Shown here piece by piece: positions 1-9,952 of a stretch of DNA of 32,135 nt (within the stretch, counting starts at the first letter, position 1; the number at the start of each line of letters is the position of its first letter). The translations under genes and the position numbers were made by a program. This DNA comes from an uncultured Collinsella sp. Lineage in GTDB: Bacteria; Actinomycetota; Coriobacteriia; Coriobacteriales; Coriobacteriaceae. The DNA is taken from NCBI GenBank assembly GCA_958408685.1, contig CATYLC010000023.1, positions 1 through 32,135 on the forward strand, given 5' to 3'. The notes beneath the pieces are model-generated. The model saw only the letters and a list, made by a program, of their open reading frames with translations, was not told the DNA's origin and searched no databases.

Positions 1-1
1 C

Positions 2-46
2 GAGGCCGAGCGCAAAATGGATTCTAAAAAACACCTTGCCAAATAG
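2..46 (+). CDS. C-terminal tail of a gene running in from the left (uncertain)
   Basis: From base 2 one forward frame reads 14 codons ending EAERKMDSKKHLAK and then a TAG at 44-46. The lysine-rich end is typical of a real C-terminus, and a hairpin follows 13 bases later. The fragment is far too short to identify, and another frame is also open across this stretch, so this is only a weak call. Confidence 0.25.
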   Translation, partial: EAERKMDSKKHLAK

Positions 47-58
47 GAGCGTCAGGAC

Positions 59-101
59 GCAAAGAAGCTCGCCGCACGAAGTGCGCAGCGAGCCTCTTTG
101 C
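59..101. terminator. GC-rich hairpin, possible terminator
   Basis: Outer arms GCAAAGA-AGCTCGC and GCGAGC-CTCTTTGC enclose a second hairpin, CGCAC-GAA-GTGCG. There is no clear T-tract on either side. It lies between the putative left gene end and the convergent glycyl-radical gene, so a role in separating the two transcripts is plausible. Confidence 0.4.
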
Positions 102-155
102 ATGTCCGAGGACACCAATTTAATTTAGCGTGGTTCCCTAAAGGACGACAACGCA

Positions 156-259
156 GGAGACCCGGCAAGGCCGGGAGCACTTTGTCTCGCAAACATTCCG
201 CAGCCGCGAAGCGGCGAGGACGTTTGAGAGGCAAAGTGCGTAGGCCTTACCGGGTCTCC
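156..259. repeat. Long hairpin with conserved core, copy 1
   Basis: Nested inverted repeats: 156-172 with 243-259 (17 bp, one mismatch) and 177-194 with 222-239 (18 bp, two mismatches). They close on ATTCCGCAG (195-203), a small CCGC-GAA-GCGG hairpin and CGAGGACG (215-222). The core ATTCCGCAG...GCGAGGACGTTT and the flank TCCGGTGGGA recur in the hairpin at 16779-16931. It starts about 19 bases past the stop codon of the grcA-like gene. There is no T-tract, so it is not a standard intrinsic terminator; 3'-end protection of the transcript or a dispersed repeat are both possible. Confidence 0.7.
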
Positions 260-277
260 GGTGGGAGTTGAGTCCCT

Positions 278-529
278 TTAGAACTTGTCGTGGAAGGTAC
301 GCGCAATGACCTCGTCCTGCTGCTCCTTGGTGAGCGTGTGGAAGTTCACGGCGTAGCCGGAAACGCGGATGGTCAGCTGCGGATACTTCTCAGGGTGAGC
401 CTGAGCGTCGAGCAGCGTCTCACGGTTGAAGACGTTGATGTTCAGGTGGTGGCCACCCTTCTCGGCGTAAGCGTCGAGCATGTGGACCAGGTTATCGGCC
501 TGGGTCTCGGAAACTTCAGAAACCTTCAT
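278..529 (-). CDS. grcA: Detached glycyl-radical domain of pyruvate formate-lyase (GrcA-like)
   Basis: This 83-residue protein corresponds to the C-terminal end of PFL. It has GGHHLNINVFNRE near residues 25-37 and the radical loop RVSGYAV with the radical glycine at residue 58, followed by a segment matching the E. coli PFL terminus (SLTKEQQ-like). In ordinary PFL this domain is fused; here the neighbouring pflB stops just before it. The protein should therefore supply the activatable glycyl radical to PflB, an obligatory role unlike the spare-part role of E. coli YfiD/GrcA. The start at 529 is chosen because AAGGAGA lies 8 bases upstream; an upstream in-frame ATG at 574 has no such site. It lies 85 bases downstream of pflB and is probably co-transcribed with it. 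PFL-activating enzyme is not in the window. Confidence 0.9.
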   Translation of the reverse strand: MKVSEVSETQADNLVHMLDAYAEKGGHHLNINVFNRETLLDAQAHPEKYPQLTIRVSGYAVNFHTLTKEQQDEVIARTFHDKF

Positions 530-552
530 AATGTGTCTCCTTCGATTAATAG

Positions 553-612
553 GCGCCGGCCGAAACCGGCGCACTAATCAGTAATCGTTATTGTTAGTAT
601 AGCACTAACAAT
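553..612. other. Two hairpins between pflB and the glycyl-radical gene
   Basis: Two inverted repeats fill the 85-base gap: GCGCCGG/CCGGCGC (553-559 with 566-572) and ATTGTTAGT/ACTAACAAT (590-598 with 604-612). The second begins two bases after the pflB stop. Neither is followed by a run of T in the direction of transcription. Intercistronic stems could set the ratio of the two PFL parts by processing or partial termination; that is inference. Confidence 0.55.
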
Positions 613-614
613 AG

Positions 615-2666
<2,052 letters not shown>

Positions 2667-3060
2667 TGTGTAACCACGCTCCTAGTTACGTGTAATGCGG
2701 CGCTCTCTCACACCGCTGCTTATTGAATTCTTGAATGTTCGGCTTGCACTACCGGCTTCTTCCGTTCTTCACCACACGCTGGTGCAGAGAAAACGTTTGT
2801 CCACCTTGGAACTACAACCCAAAACCCAAGATTTCACCCGTCTGAGAAGGATAACATAGCGATCCTCTCCATCTGGGCTGTTATATGTTTCTTTTTTTAT
2901 ATCATAAGGGCGTTTTTTACAAACCCGCAGGAAATGCGAGCGCGAACAACTACCGTTCACCGATTTGTATGTTATTTTTCCTTGCCTTTGTACGACGTTC
3001 GCTCTAGCTGTTATGCCAGCTTTAGCAGGGTAAAGTGTCTCAGAGACCCTACAGAAACTG
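2667..3060. other. pflB upstream region (non-coding)
   Basis: An AT-rich stretch of about 390 bases with no credible gene. It holds runs such as TTTTTTTATATCATAAG near 2890-2910 that could carry a leftward promoter, and the ACCGTTCAC box listed separately. I could not fix a convincing -35/-10 pair. The length allows a long leader or several regulator sites for pflB. Confidence 0.5.
2944..2964 (+). promoter_or_regulatory. ACCGTTCACSG motif upstream of pflB
   Basis: The 21 bases from GAAC (2944) through TACCGTTCACCGAT differ at only two positions from 28019-28039 upstream of lacA. The shorter core ACCGTTCACSG also occurs upstream of galK, lacF and lacE. A shared transcription factor is inferred; its identity is unknown. 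Confidence 0.5.
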
Positions 3061-3094
3061 CAGGGCGGCCACGGGATCCCCCGTGGCCGCCCTG
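3061..3094 (-). terminator. Terminator downstream of kdgT
   Basis: Perfect 15-bp stem (3061-3075 with 3080-3094, CAGGGCGGCCACGGG) and a 4-base loop, 38 bases past the stop of the leftward kdgT-like gene. The T content after the stem is modest (CAGTTTCTGT). Confidence 0.75.
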
Positions 3095-3132
3095 TGGCGT
3101 AGCTAGTTTTTAGCTTTGATTGCCGCTTGGCA

Positions 3133-4152
3133 TTAGGCGGCTGCGGCGGCCTTGTCGGTCGTTGCCTTGCTATTGCCGTTGCCCTGGCCCTCAAAATGCT
3201 TGTAGCACCAGCTGGTGACCAGCGGGGTCAAAATAGCCGTCACGATTGCGCAGGCAGCAACCTGTGCCGTAGCCGTCGCGAGCACGGCGCCGCCGTACAT
3301 GGCCCCGTTGACGCTTGCCATGGCAGCAGGCGTGGCCACATTGGCTCCGGCGCAGCTCGAAATGGCCGCACCTGCGACACCCGTACCACCCGTGAGCTTA
3401 TCGACCGCGATGACGGGAATTGCAAAGACCACCGAGCAGATCACGCCGAGCAGAATACCGGGGAGACCGCCATTAATGAGCTGGCCAAAGGTCATGGTCG
3501 AGCCCATGGCAAAGAAGACGAGCACGATGATAGCGGAAAGCGCCGGGGCCATCATCTTCTTAAAGCTGGGGAACAGGTTACCCAGAATAATGCCGACGAC
3601 GATCGGCAGAATGGCACCCACGAGCGACCAGCCGATCGGAGCCTGACCGGCAGCGCCGAGCACGATCATCGTGACCGGAGGGCCAACGACCAGCGTGGTG
3701 ATGGCGACAGCGCCACGCTCGGCCTCGTTGCCCATGGTACCCATCAGTCCAGCGTACATAGCGTTGTTGGCGCCGGTGCAAGCCGCCAGCATCACCATGG
3801 CAGAGATGCCAAACAGGTTGTCGTTGAACACATAAAGGATGAGCAGCGACACGGCAACGACCACGATTTGCTTGACAGCGATGATGATGGCACCGCGGGC
3901 AGCGGCGGCAGGAGCACTCTTAAACGAAATCGTCGTACCGACGATAAGCAAAAAAGCGCCCACGAGCGGGCCTGCACCCTGCTGGGTCATGCCAAGCGTA
4001 AAGCTGCCGAGCGTTTTGAACAGGTCGGGGAACAGCGTGTTGAGCAGGCAGCCCAACAAAAGCGGCACCAAAATATTGGCACCCGGGATGGAGGACATCT
4101 TAAAGAACGGCTCCTTTGCCGCCGGCGCCTCCACCGCAGTCGATTCACTCAT
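3133..4152 (-). CDS. kdgT: 2-keto-3-deoxygluconate permease (KdgT family)
   Basis: A 339-residue polytopic membrane protein of the KdgT family (proton-linked 2-keto-3-deoxygluconate uptake). About ten hydrophobic helices begin at ANILVPLLLGCLLNTLFPDLF. Conserved family stretches include TGANNAMYAGLMG, GEQ-like loops and SSCAGANVATPAAMASVNG. The start at 4152 has AAAGGAG six bases upstream; an in-frame ATG at 4173 lacks a site. The C-terminus is Ala-rich. It lies downstream of an SDR dehydrogenase of KduD type, which fits uronate or pectin-derived keto-sugar use. Substrate is assigned by family only. Confidence 0.88.
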   Translation of the reverse strand: MSESTAVEAPAAKEPFFKMSSIPGANILVPLLLGCLLNTLFPDLFKTLGSFTLGMTQQGAGPLVGAFLLIVGTTISFKSAPAAAARGAIIIAVKQIVVVAVSLLILYVFNDNLFGISAMVMLAACTGANNAMYAGLMGTMGNEAERGAVAITTLVVGPPVTMIVLGAAGQAPIGWSLVGAILPIVVGIILGNLFPSFKKMMAPALSAIIVLVFFAMGSTMTFGQLINGGLPGILLGVICSVVFAIPVIAVDKLTGGTGVAGAAISSCAGANVATPAAMASVNGAMYGGAVLATATAQVAACAIVTAILTPLVTSWCYKHFEGQGNGNSKATTDKAAAAA

Positions 4153-4209
4153 ATATATCTCCTTTGGATGCATGCGAATCGTAGCCGCACGCGCCTATAT
4201 CAGAAAGAA

Positions 4210-4241
4210 GGCGACGGTCCCGAGTCGCAGGAGCCGTCGCC
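4210..4241 (-). terminator. Hairpin between kduD-like gene and kdgT
   Basis: 8-bp stem GGCGACGG/CCGTCGCC (4210-4217 with 4234-4241), followed leftward by CTTCTTTCTGATA, which is T-rich. It may partially terminate transcription from the dehydrogenase gene or attenuate entry into kdgT. Confidence 0.45.
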
Positions 4242-4260
4242 GAATAATCGTCGTGGGGTA

Positions 4261-5010
4261 TTACCCGTCCAGGACGATGCCGCCGTCGCAGTCGCCGATC
4301 TCGCCGTTCACGAAGCTGGCGAGGTCGGAAGCGAAGAACAGCACCATCTGCGCAGGCTCGCTGGCCTGGGCGGCGCGGCCCAGAGGAATACCGTTGATGA
4401 TGCGCTGAGAGTTCTCGTCAGAGAGAATCGAGGTCATATCGGTCAACGTAAGCGACGGGCACACGGCGTTGCAGCGGACGCCAAACTTGCCGCCTTCCTT
4501 GGCGACTGCCTTGGTTAGACCGTTAACACCGGCCTTGGAGCTCGCGTAGGCGGCTGTGCCGAGCAGGCCGCCACCGATCTTGCCCGCAACGGAACTCACG
4601 TTGACGATAGTGCCGGCATGGGCCGCCTTAAAGTGCGGGTACACGGCGTTCATCATAGTGAAGGTACCGTTGAGGTTGATGTCGATGGTGCGACGCCACT
4701 CGGTGTCATCAATCTCGTCGAACTTCTTGGTGCTGATGACGCCAGCGCAGTTGATCAGGATGTTGGTTTGCGGCAGGTCCGTAAAAATCTGCTCGACGGT
4801 CTCGCGCGCCTTGGGCGCATCGGCGACATCGAGCTGATAGAACTTGTTGCCCTCGCCAAGCTCGACCACAGCGGCCTCGCCCTTAGCAGCGTTCCTTGCG
4901 ATGAGCGCGACATGTCCGCCGCCCGCGACGATGCCCTTGGCGATCTCGAGGCCAATGCCCTGAGTGCCGCCCGTGACAATCGCGGTCTTGCCCGTGAAGT
5001 CAAATGCCAT
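4261..5010 (-). CDS. kduD: SDR-family dehydrogenase, KduD/FabG-like
   Basis: A 249-residue classical short-chain dehydrogenase. Visible motifs: cofactor loop TGGTQGIG (residues 13-20), NCAG (87-90), the Ser of NVSS (139-140) and the catalytic pair Y155 and K159 in YASSK. The C-terminus GEIGDCDGGIVLDG is typical of the family. The start at 5010 follows AAGGGGGAT; a longer in-frame extension to 5127 reads through the promoter region and is rejected. The best functional guess, from adjacency to the KdgT-type permease, is a 2-deoxy-D-gluconate 3-dehydrogenase or related keto-sugar reductase. A generic 3-oxoacyl-ACP-reductase-like enzyme cannot be excluded by sequence alone. Confidence 0.8.
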   Translation of the reverse strand: MAFDFTGKTAIVTGGTQGIGLEIAKGIVAGGGHVALIARNAAKGEAAVVELGEGNKFYQLDVADAPKARETVEQIFTDLPQTNILINCAGVISTKKFDEIDDTEWRRTIDINLNGTFTMMNAVYPHFKAAHAGTIVNVSSVAGKIGGGLLGTAAYASSKAGVNGLTKAVAKEGGKFGVRCNAVCPSLTLTDMTSILSDENSQRIINGIPLGRAAQASEPAQMVLFFASDLASFVNGEIGDCDGGIVLDG

Positions 5011-5136
5011 GACTCCATCCCCCTTTATATAAAGTGTCTCCTCGCGGGAAGTTGGAGCATCGCACGTGGCGATTATATGAGTCCCAGTCGTCATGGTGGT
5101 GACAACCCCTCGCCTAACCGCGGGCATGATAGTTCT

Positions 5137-5153
5137 TTGAAACGCTTTAGCAA
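5137..5153. promoter_or_regulatory. LacI-type operator candidate upstream of kduD-like gene
   Basis: TTGAAACGCTTTAGCAA is an imperfect palindrome with a central CG and outer TTG/CAA. It resembles cre or LacI-family sites but has one base fewer between TG and CG than the cre consensus. It lies about 130 bases upstream of the dehydrogenase start and near the divergent marR gene. Confidence 0.3.
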
Positions 5154-5222
5154 TTGAATGTTTTTAAGTCTTAATGAGCTCTTAATATTGCCTACTGTAT
5201 GAAGCCCGCGTATGGGGGTATC

Positions 5223-5271
5223 ATCTTCCACCGAAAATAGTTTCTAGTGTTAGGGGTTTTCGGTGGAAGAT
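5223..5271. promoter_or_regulatory. 15-bp inverted repeat spanning the marR start codon
   Basis: Perfect arms ATCTTCCACCGAAAA (5223-5237) and TTTTCGGTGGAAGAT (5257-5271) with a 19-base spacer that contains AGGGG, the probable ribosome site. The right arm includes the GTG start of the MarR gene at 5263. It could be a MarR operator, or an mRNA stem that hides the start codon. Confidence 0.6.
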
Positions 5272-5712
5272 ACCGATTTCCATGAGCTTGGGCGTCAGCT
5301 CTTTACCGAGTTTGGCAGCATGCACCAGCGCGTTTCGCGCTTTGCCGACCAGGCTCTGGGTGGCGAGATGGCCGTCATGCGCGCCCTCATGCGCGCCGGC
5401 GGCTCGCTCACGCCGAGCGAACTCGCTGATCGCGCCTGGGTCTCGAGCGCCCGCATCGCCAATATCCTGCGCGCCCTCGAGGCCAAGGGCTGGGTCGAGC
5501 GCGAGCACTCAAAGACCGACCGTCGTCGCGTACACGTCACGGTGACCGACAAAGGATTCCAGGTTATCGAAATCAAACGTCGGGAATTCGAGGACCGCAC
5601 CGCGGCCTTCCTCGAGCAGCTTGGCGAAACAGATACCCAAGAGATGGTGCGCCTTCTTAGACGTGCCAACGAAATTATCGACCGTAATCAAGAAAGGAGA
5701 GATGCCGAGTGA
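5263..5712 (+). CDS. MarR-family transcriptional regulator
   Basis: A 149-residue winged-helix protein of the MarR type. The N-terminal dimerisation helix is followed by the HTH segment LTPSELADRAWVSSARIANILRALEAKGWVER (about 49-80). The wing has the usual D-R-R sequence (KTDRRRVHVTVTDKG), followed by a C-terminal helix. It starts at GTG 5263 after AGGGG. Its last codons overlap the GTG of the first ABC gene (GTGA), so the three genes form one translationally coupled operon. MarR proteins in this arrangement usually repress the exporter genes and respond to a toxic ligand. Confidence 0.88.
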   Translation: MEDTDFHELGRQLFTEFGSMHQRVSRFADQALGGEMAVMRALMRAGGSLTPSELADRAWVSSARIANILRALEAKGWVEREHSKTDRRRVHVTVTDKGFQVIEIKRREFEDRTAAFLEQLGETDTQEMVRLLRRANEIIDRNQERRDAE

Positions 5713-8075
5713 GGATTCTCAAGCTCTTTAAAAAGCATATCCTGGCACTATTCGCAGCTATCGTACTTATCGTAATCAGCTGCAACGCCGATCTGGCACT
5801 GCCTACCTATATGAGCGACATCGTCGACGTGGGTGTGCAGCAAGGCGGCATCGCCTCGCCCGTGCCCGACACCATTCGCGCCGAATCGCTCAACGACCTC
5901 GAACTCTTTATGAGCGCCAAGGACGCCAAAGCTGTGGAGGCCGTGTTTAGCAAGGCTGACAAAAACGGCATTCGAACGTACAAGGGCACCGAGGAAGAGC
6001 GTGCCGATGGAGGCAAGATTGCCGACATTATGAGCCTGCCCGAGACTGTCGTCCTTTCGCTCAACCAGGGCATTGACGCCAACTCCATGGGCGACATGAT
6101 GGGCTCGTCCAGCGAGAAAGACAACGACGCTGCTCAGGCCATGCCCACCCCCGAGCAAATGGCAGCGATGACGCCCGAGCAGCTCGCCGAGATGCAGCAG
6201 AAGGCCGCGGCGGCGCAAAACATGCAAAAGCAGATTGATGCCGACGGCGGCAAGATCACCATGAAGAGCCTGCGTCTGGGCGTTGAAGGCGGTCTGGTAG
6301 ACCAAAGTAAGCTCGTCGAGGGCGCCAACCAAATGGCGGACAAAATGGGCTCCATGTCGGGCTCCATCGTCACCCAGCGCGCCGTGAGCTATGTACAGGA
6401 CGAGTACAAGGCACAGGGCATCGACCCCGCCGACGTGCAGAACGTGTACCTGAGCCGCATGGCGACCACGATGTTTGGGCTGTGCCTGGTGTCGCTCGTC
6501 GCCACTATCCTGACCGGTGCCGTGGCTTCGCGCACCGCCTGCTCCATCGCCCGCGACCTGCGCCGCGAGACCTTCAACAAGGTTATGCACTTCTCGCCGG
6601 CCGAGGTGGGCAAGTTTAGCCAGGCCTCGCTCATCACCCGCTGCACCAACGACATTCAGCAGATCCAGATGGCCGCAACCCTGTTTATCCGCATGTGCCT
6701 GATGGCCCCCGTCATGGGCATCGTCGCCGTCATGCGCGTCCTGGCCAACCACACCGGCCTGGAGTGGACCATCGCTGTGGCCATCATCGCGGTCTCGGCC
6801 GTTGTCGGCGTGCTCATGGGCCTCACCATGCCCAAGTTCAAAAAGATGCAGAGCTTTGTGGACCGCGTGAACCTTACCGCCCGCGAGCTGCTCGACGGCC
6901 TTATGCCCATCCGCTCGTTCAACCGCGAGGAGCATGAGCTCGAGCGTTTTGACAAGGCTTCGCTCGACCTGATGACCACGCAGCTCTACACCAACCGCGC
7001 CATGAGCTTTATGATGCCGCTCATGATGCTCGTCATGAACTGCATCACCGTGCTTATCGTCTGGTTTGGCGCCCAGGGCGTGTCCGACGGCGTGATGCAG
7101 GTCGGCAACATGATGGCGTTTATCTCCTACACCATGCAGATCGTCATGGCATTTATGATCCTCACCATGGTTTCGGTCATCCTGCCCCGCGCCGAGGTCG
7201 CAGCCGAGCGCGTGGAAGAGGTCATCACCTGCCCCACGAGCATCAACGACCCCGCCTCGCCCAAATTGCCTGTTGCCAGCGCGCCGCGCGGCGAGCTCAC
7301 CTTCCGTGACGTGAGCTTCCAGTATCCCGATGCCCGCGCCGACGTCATCAGCGGCGTGAACTTCACCACGCATGCCGGTCAGATGCTCGGCATCATTGGC
7401 TCCACGGGCTCGGGCAAGTCTACGCTCGTGCAGCTCATCCCGCGCCTGTACGACGTCACGGGCGGCAGCATTTCGCTCGACGGCATCGACGTGCGCGACA
7501 TGACCCTTTCCGAGCTGCGCCGCCGCATTGGTTACATCCCGCAGCAGGGTCGCCTGTTCTCGGGCACTGTCGAGAGCAACCTTAAGTTTGCCGGCGACAT
7601 GGTAAGCGATGATGACATGCGCCAGGCCGCGCGCATCTCACAGGCCGAGGACTTTATCGCCGAGCGCGAGGGCGGCTACGACTCCCCCATCAGCCAGGGC
7701 GGCTCCAATGTTTCGGGTGGTCAGCGCCAGCGCCTGGCCATCGCCCGCGCGTTGGCCAAAAAGCCCGAGGTCGTGGTGTTCGATGATTCGTTTAGCGCCC
7801 TCGACTACAAGACCGACGCGCGCCTGCGCGAAGAGCTTGCCAAAAACGTTACCGACGCCGCGCTCGTGGTCGTGGCCCAGCGCATCGCGACCATCATGCA
7901 CGCCGACCAGATCATCGTGCTCGACGACGGCCACGTAGTGGGCACCGGCACGCACGAGGAGCTGCTGCGCAGCTGCCCGGCGTACCTGGAGATCGCACAG
8001 TCGCAGCTTTCCGCCGAGGAGCTGGGGCTTACCCAAGAAGAAATTGCAGCCGTCACGGAAGGAGGCGAGCGCTAA
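5709..8075 (+). CDS. Half-size ABC exporter, degenerate-site subunit with long extracytoplasmic insert
   Basis: A 788-residue fused permease-ATPase (type IV ABC exporter, multidrug/LmrC-BmrC-like). TM1 lies at residues 10-30. A polar, Met/Gln/Ala-rich insert of about 200 residues then precedes TM2 (about 253), so the insert sits outside the membrane. The nucleotide-binding domain has Walker A GSTGSGKST (about 564), signature VSGGQ and Walker B VVVFDDSFSALD. The catalytic Glu is Asp and the H-loop His is Gln (VVAQRIATI), both marks of the degenerate site in heterodimeric exporters. The GTG start overlaps the marR stop; the stop overlaps the next ATG (TAATG). Substrate unknown. Confidence 0.9.
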   Translation: MRILKLFKKHILALFAAIVLIVISCNADLALPTYMSDIVDVGVQQGGIASPVPDTIRAESLNDLELFMSAKDAKAVEAVFSKADKNGIRTYKGTEEERADGGKIADIMSLPETVVLSLNQGIDANSMGDMMGSSSEKDNDAAQAMPTPEQMAAMTPEQLAEMQQKAAAAQNMQKQIDADGGKITMKSLRLGVEGGLVDQSKLVEGANQMADKMGSMSGSIVTQRAVSYVQDEYKAQGIDPADVQNVYLSRMATTMFGLCLVSLVATILTGAVASRTACSIARDLRRETFNKVMHFSPAEVGKFSQASLITRCTNDIQQIQMAATLFIRMCLMAPVMGIVAVMRVLANHTGLEWTIAVAIIAVSAVVGVLMGLTMPKFKKMQSFVDRVNLTARELLDGLMPIRSFNREEHELERFDKASLDLMTTQLYTNRAMSFMMPLMMLVMNCITVLIVWFGAQGVSDGVMQVGNMMAFISYTMQIVMAFMILTMVSVILPRAEVAAERVEEVITCPTSINDPASPKLPVASAPRGELTFRDVSFQYPDARADVISGVNFTTHAGQMLGIIGSTGSGKSTLVQLIPRLYDVTGGSISLDGIDVRDMTLSELRRRIGYIPQQGRLFSGTVESNLKFAGDMVSDDDMRQAARISQAEDFIAEREGGYDSPISQGGSNVSGGQRQRLAIARALAKKPEVVVFDDSFSALDYKTDARLREELAKNVTDAALVVVAQRIATIMHADQIIVLDDGHVVGTGTHEELLRSCPAYLEIAQSQLSAEELGLTQEEIAAVTEGGER

Positions 8076-9922
8076 TGGCAGACGAGACCAAGACTCAGAT
8101 TCCCAAGCCCACCCGCCAGCGTGGTCCTATGGGCCGCATGCGTCGCGGCGAAAAGGCCAAGGACTTTAAGGGCACCATGAGGCAGCTGCTCGGCTATATC
8201 GGCCAGCACAAGATTGCCGTGTTTACCGCCGTCGCCTTTGCCGTGTGCTCGGTCATCTTTAACATTGTGGGGCCCAAGGTGCTCGGCCAGGTTACCACCA
8301 AACTGTTCGAGGGCTTGGTCGCCAAGGTCAACGGCACCGGCGATGTCGACTTTGCCTGGATCGCCAAGACGCTCGGCTTTTTGCTCTGTCTGTATCTAGC
8401 GAGCTCTGCCTGCAGCCTGATCCAAGGCTGGCTCATGACCGGCGTCACGCAAAAGATCTGCTATCGCATGCGCAAGGAGATCGCCGCCAAGATCGCTGTC
8501 GTTCCGATGAGTTACTTCAACGGCCACAGCAAGGGCGATGTGCTCAGCCGCATCACCAACGACGTCGATACGCTGGGTCAGTCGCTCAACCAGAGCGTGA
8601 CGCAGCTTATCACGTCGGTCACGCAGATTATCGGCGTGCTCATCATGATGCTGTCGATCAGCCTGCCGCTCACCGGCGTCACCGTGCTCACGCTGCCGGC
8701 CGCTGCGATTATTCTGACCGTGATGATTCACTTCTCGCAGCCGTACTTCCGCGAGCAGCAGCAGGTTCTGGGCGCCGTCAACGGCATTATCGAGGAGGAT
8801 TTTGCCGGCCAGAACGTCATTCAGGTGTTCGACCGCGCCGAGGCCTCGATCGAGGAATTCGACCGCCAAAACGACCGCCTCTTTATTAGTGGCTGGCGCT
8901 CGCAGTTCCTGTCGGGCCTGATGATGCCGCTCATGAGTTTGGTGGGCAACATGGGCTACGTGGGCGTCGTCGTGGTGGGCGCGCAACTCGCGCTGACCGG
9001 CAATGCCACGCCCGGCGACATCCAGAGCTTTATCCAGTACGTTCGCAACTTTACGCAACCCGTACAGCAGCTGGGCAATGTGAGCAACACGATGCAGTCG
9101 ATGGCTGCCGCCACCGAGCGCGTCTTTGAGTTCCTGGCCGCGCCCGAGGAGGAGCAGAAGGCCGACGCGCAGATTCCCGAGAAGCGCCCCGGCCACGTGG
9201 AGTTTGACCATGTCAAGTTTGGCTACACGCCCGACAAGACCATCATCCACGACTTTAGCTGCGAGGCGCAGCCCGGCCAGACCATCGCCATCGTCGGTCC
9301 TACCGGCGCCGGCAAGACCACGCTCATTAAGCTGCTGCAGCGCTTCTACGATGTGGACGGCGGTTCGCTGCGCGTCGAGGGTGTCGACGTGCGCGACTGG
9401 GACCGCGCGGCGCTGCGCGGCGAGTTTGCCATGGTGCTGCAGGACACCTGGCTGTTTAACGGCACCATCCGCGAGAACATCCGCTACGGACGCCCCGATG
9501 CGACCGACGCCGAGGTCGAAGCCGCTGCACGCGCAGCGCGCTGTGATCACTTTATCCATACGCTCGCCGGTGGCTACGACTTTATGATCAACGAGGAGGG
9601 CACTAACCTGTCGCAGGGTCAGCGCCAGCTCGTGACCATCGCCCGCGCCATTTTGGCCGACCGTCCGGCGCTGATTCTGGACGAGGCGACCTCCAACGTC
9701 GATACCCGCACCGAGGAGCTCATCCAGCGCGCCATGGATGCGCTGATGCAGGGCCGCACGAGCTTTGTCATCGCGCACCGCCTGTCCACGATCCGCAACG
9801 CCGACGTGATCTTGGTAATTCGCGACGGCGACATCGTCGAGAAGGGCACGCACGACGAGCTGCTCGCCCAGGGCGGCTTCTACGCCGACCTGTACAATTC
9901 GCAGTTCGACGAAGCGGCGTAA
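8075..9922 (+). CDS. Half-size ABC exporter, partner subunit with the canonical Walker B and H-loop
   Basis: A 615-residue permease-ATPase that pairs with the preceding protein. A basic N-terminus is followed by six TM helices and an ATPase domain: Walker A GPTGAGKTT (about 407), Walker B LILDEATS with the catalytic Glu, and H-loop IAHRLST. Its signature is LSQGQ rather than LSGGQ. In the heterodimer this altered signature faces the degenerate Walker B of the partner, so one ATP site should be active and one impaired. It starts at ATG 8075 after GGAAGGAGG. A strong terminator follows at 9953. Confidence 0.92.
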   Translation: MADETKTQIPKPTRQRGPMGRMRRGEKAKDFKGTMRQLLGYIGQHKIAVFTAVAFAVCSVIFNIVGPKVLGQVTTKLFEGLVAKVNGTGDVDFAWIAKTLGFLLCLYLASSACSLIQGWLMTGVTQKICYRMRKEIAAKIAVVPMSYFNGHSKGDVLSRITNDVDTLGQSLNQSVTQLITSVTQIIGVLIMMLSISLPLTGVTVLTLPAAAIILTVMIHFSQPYFREQQQVLGAVNGIIEEDFAGQNVIQVFDRAEASIEEFDRQNDRLFISGWRSQFLSGLMMPLMSLVGNMGYVGVVVVGAQLALTGNATPGDIQSFIQYVRNFTQPVQQLGNVSNTMQSMAAATERVFEFLAAPEEEQKADAQIPEKRPGHVEFDHVKFGYTPDKTIIHDFSCEAQPGQTIAIVGPTGAGKTTLIKLLQRFYDVDGGSLRVEGVDVRDWDRAALRGEFAMVLQDTWLFNGTIRENIRYGRPDATDAEVEAAARAARCDHFIHTLAGGYDFMINEEGTNLSQGQRQLVTIARAILADRPALILDEATSNVDTRTEELIQRAMDALMQGRTSFVIAHRLSTIRNADVILVIRDGDIVEKGTHDELLAQGGFYADLYNSQFDEAA

Positions 9923-9952
9923 AAACCGGCGGCAAACAACCGCAATGCCAAG

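Noticed and set aside
530..614. Frameshift as cause of the split PFL
   Set aside because: The two frames are separated by 85 bases with hairpins, a ribosome site and a start codon; no single indel joins them.
2769..3194. 141-codon reverse frame in the pflB upstream region
   Set aside because: Runs through the kdgT terminator and AT-rich promoter DNA; composition is not protein-like.
3127..4518. 463-codon forward frame across kdgT and kduD
   Set aside because: Crosses two real genes and their gap; Arg/His/Asp-rich nonsense.
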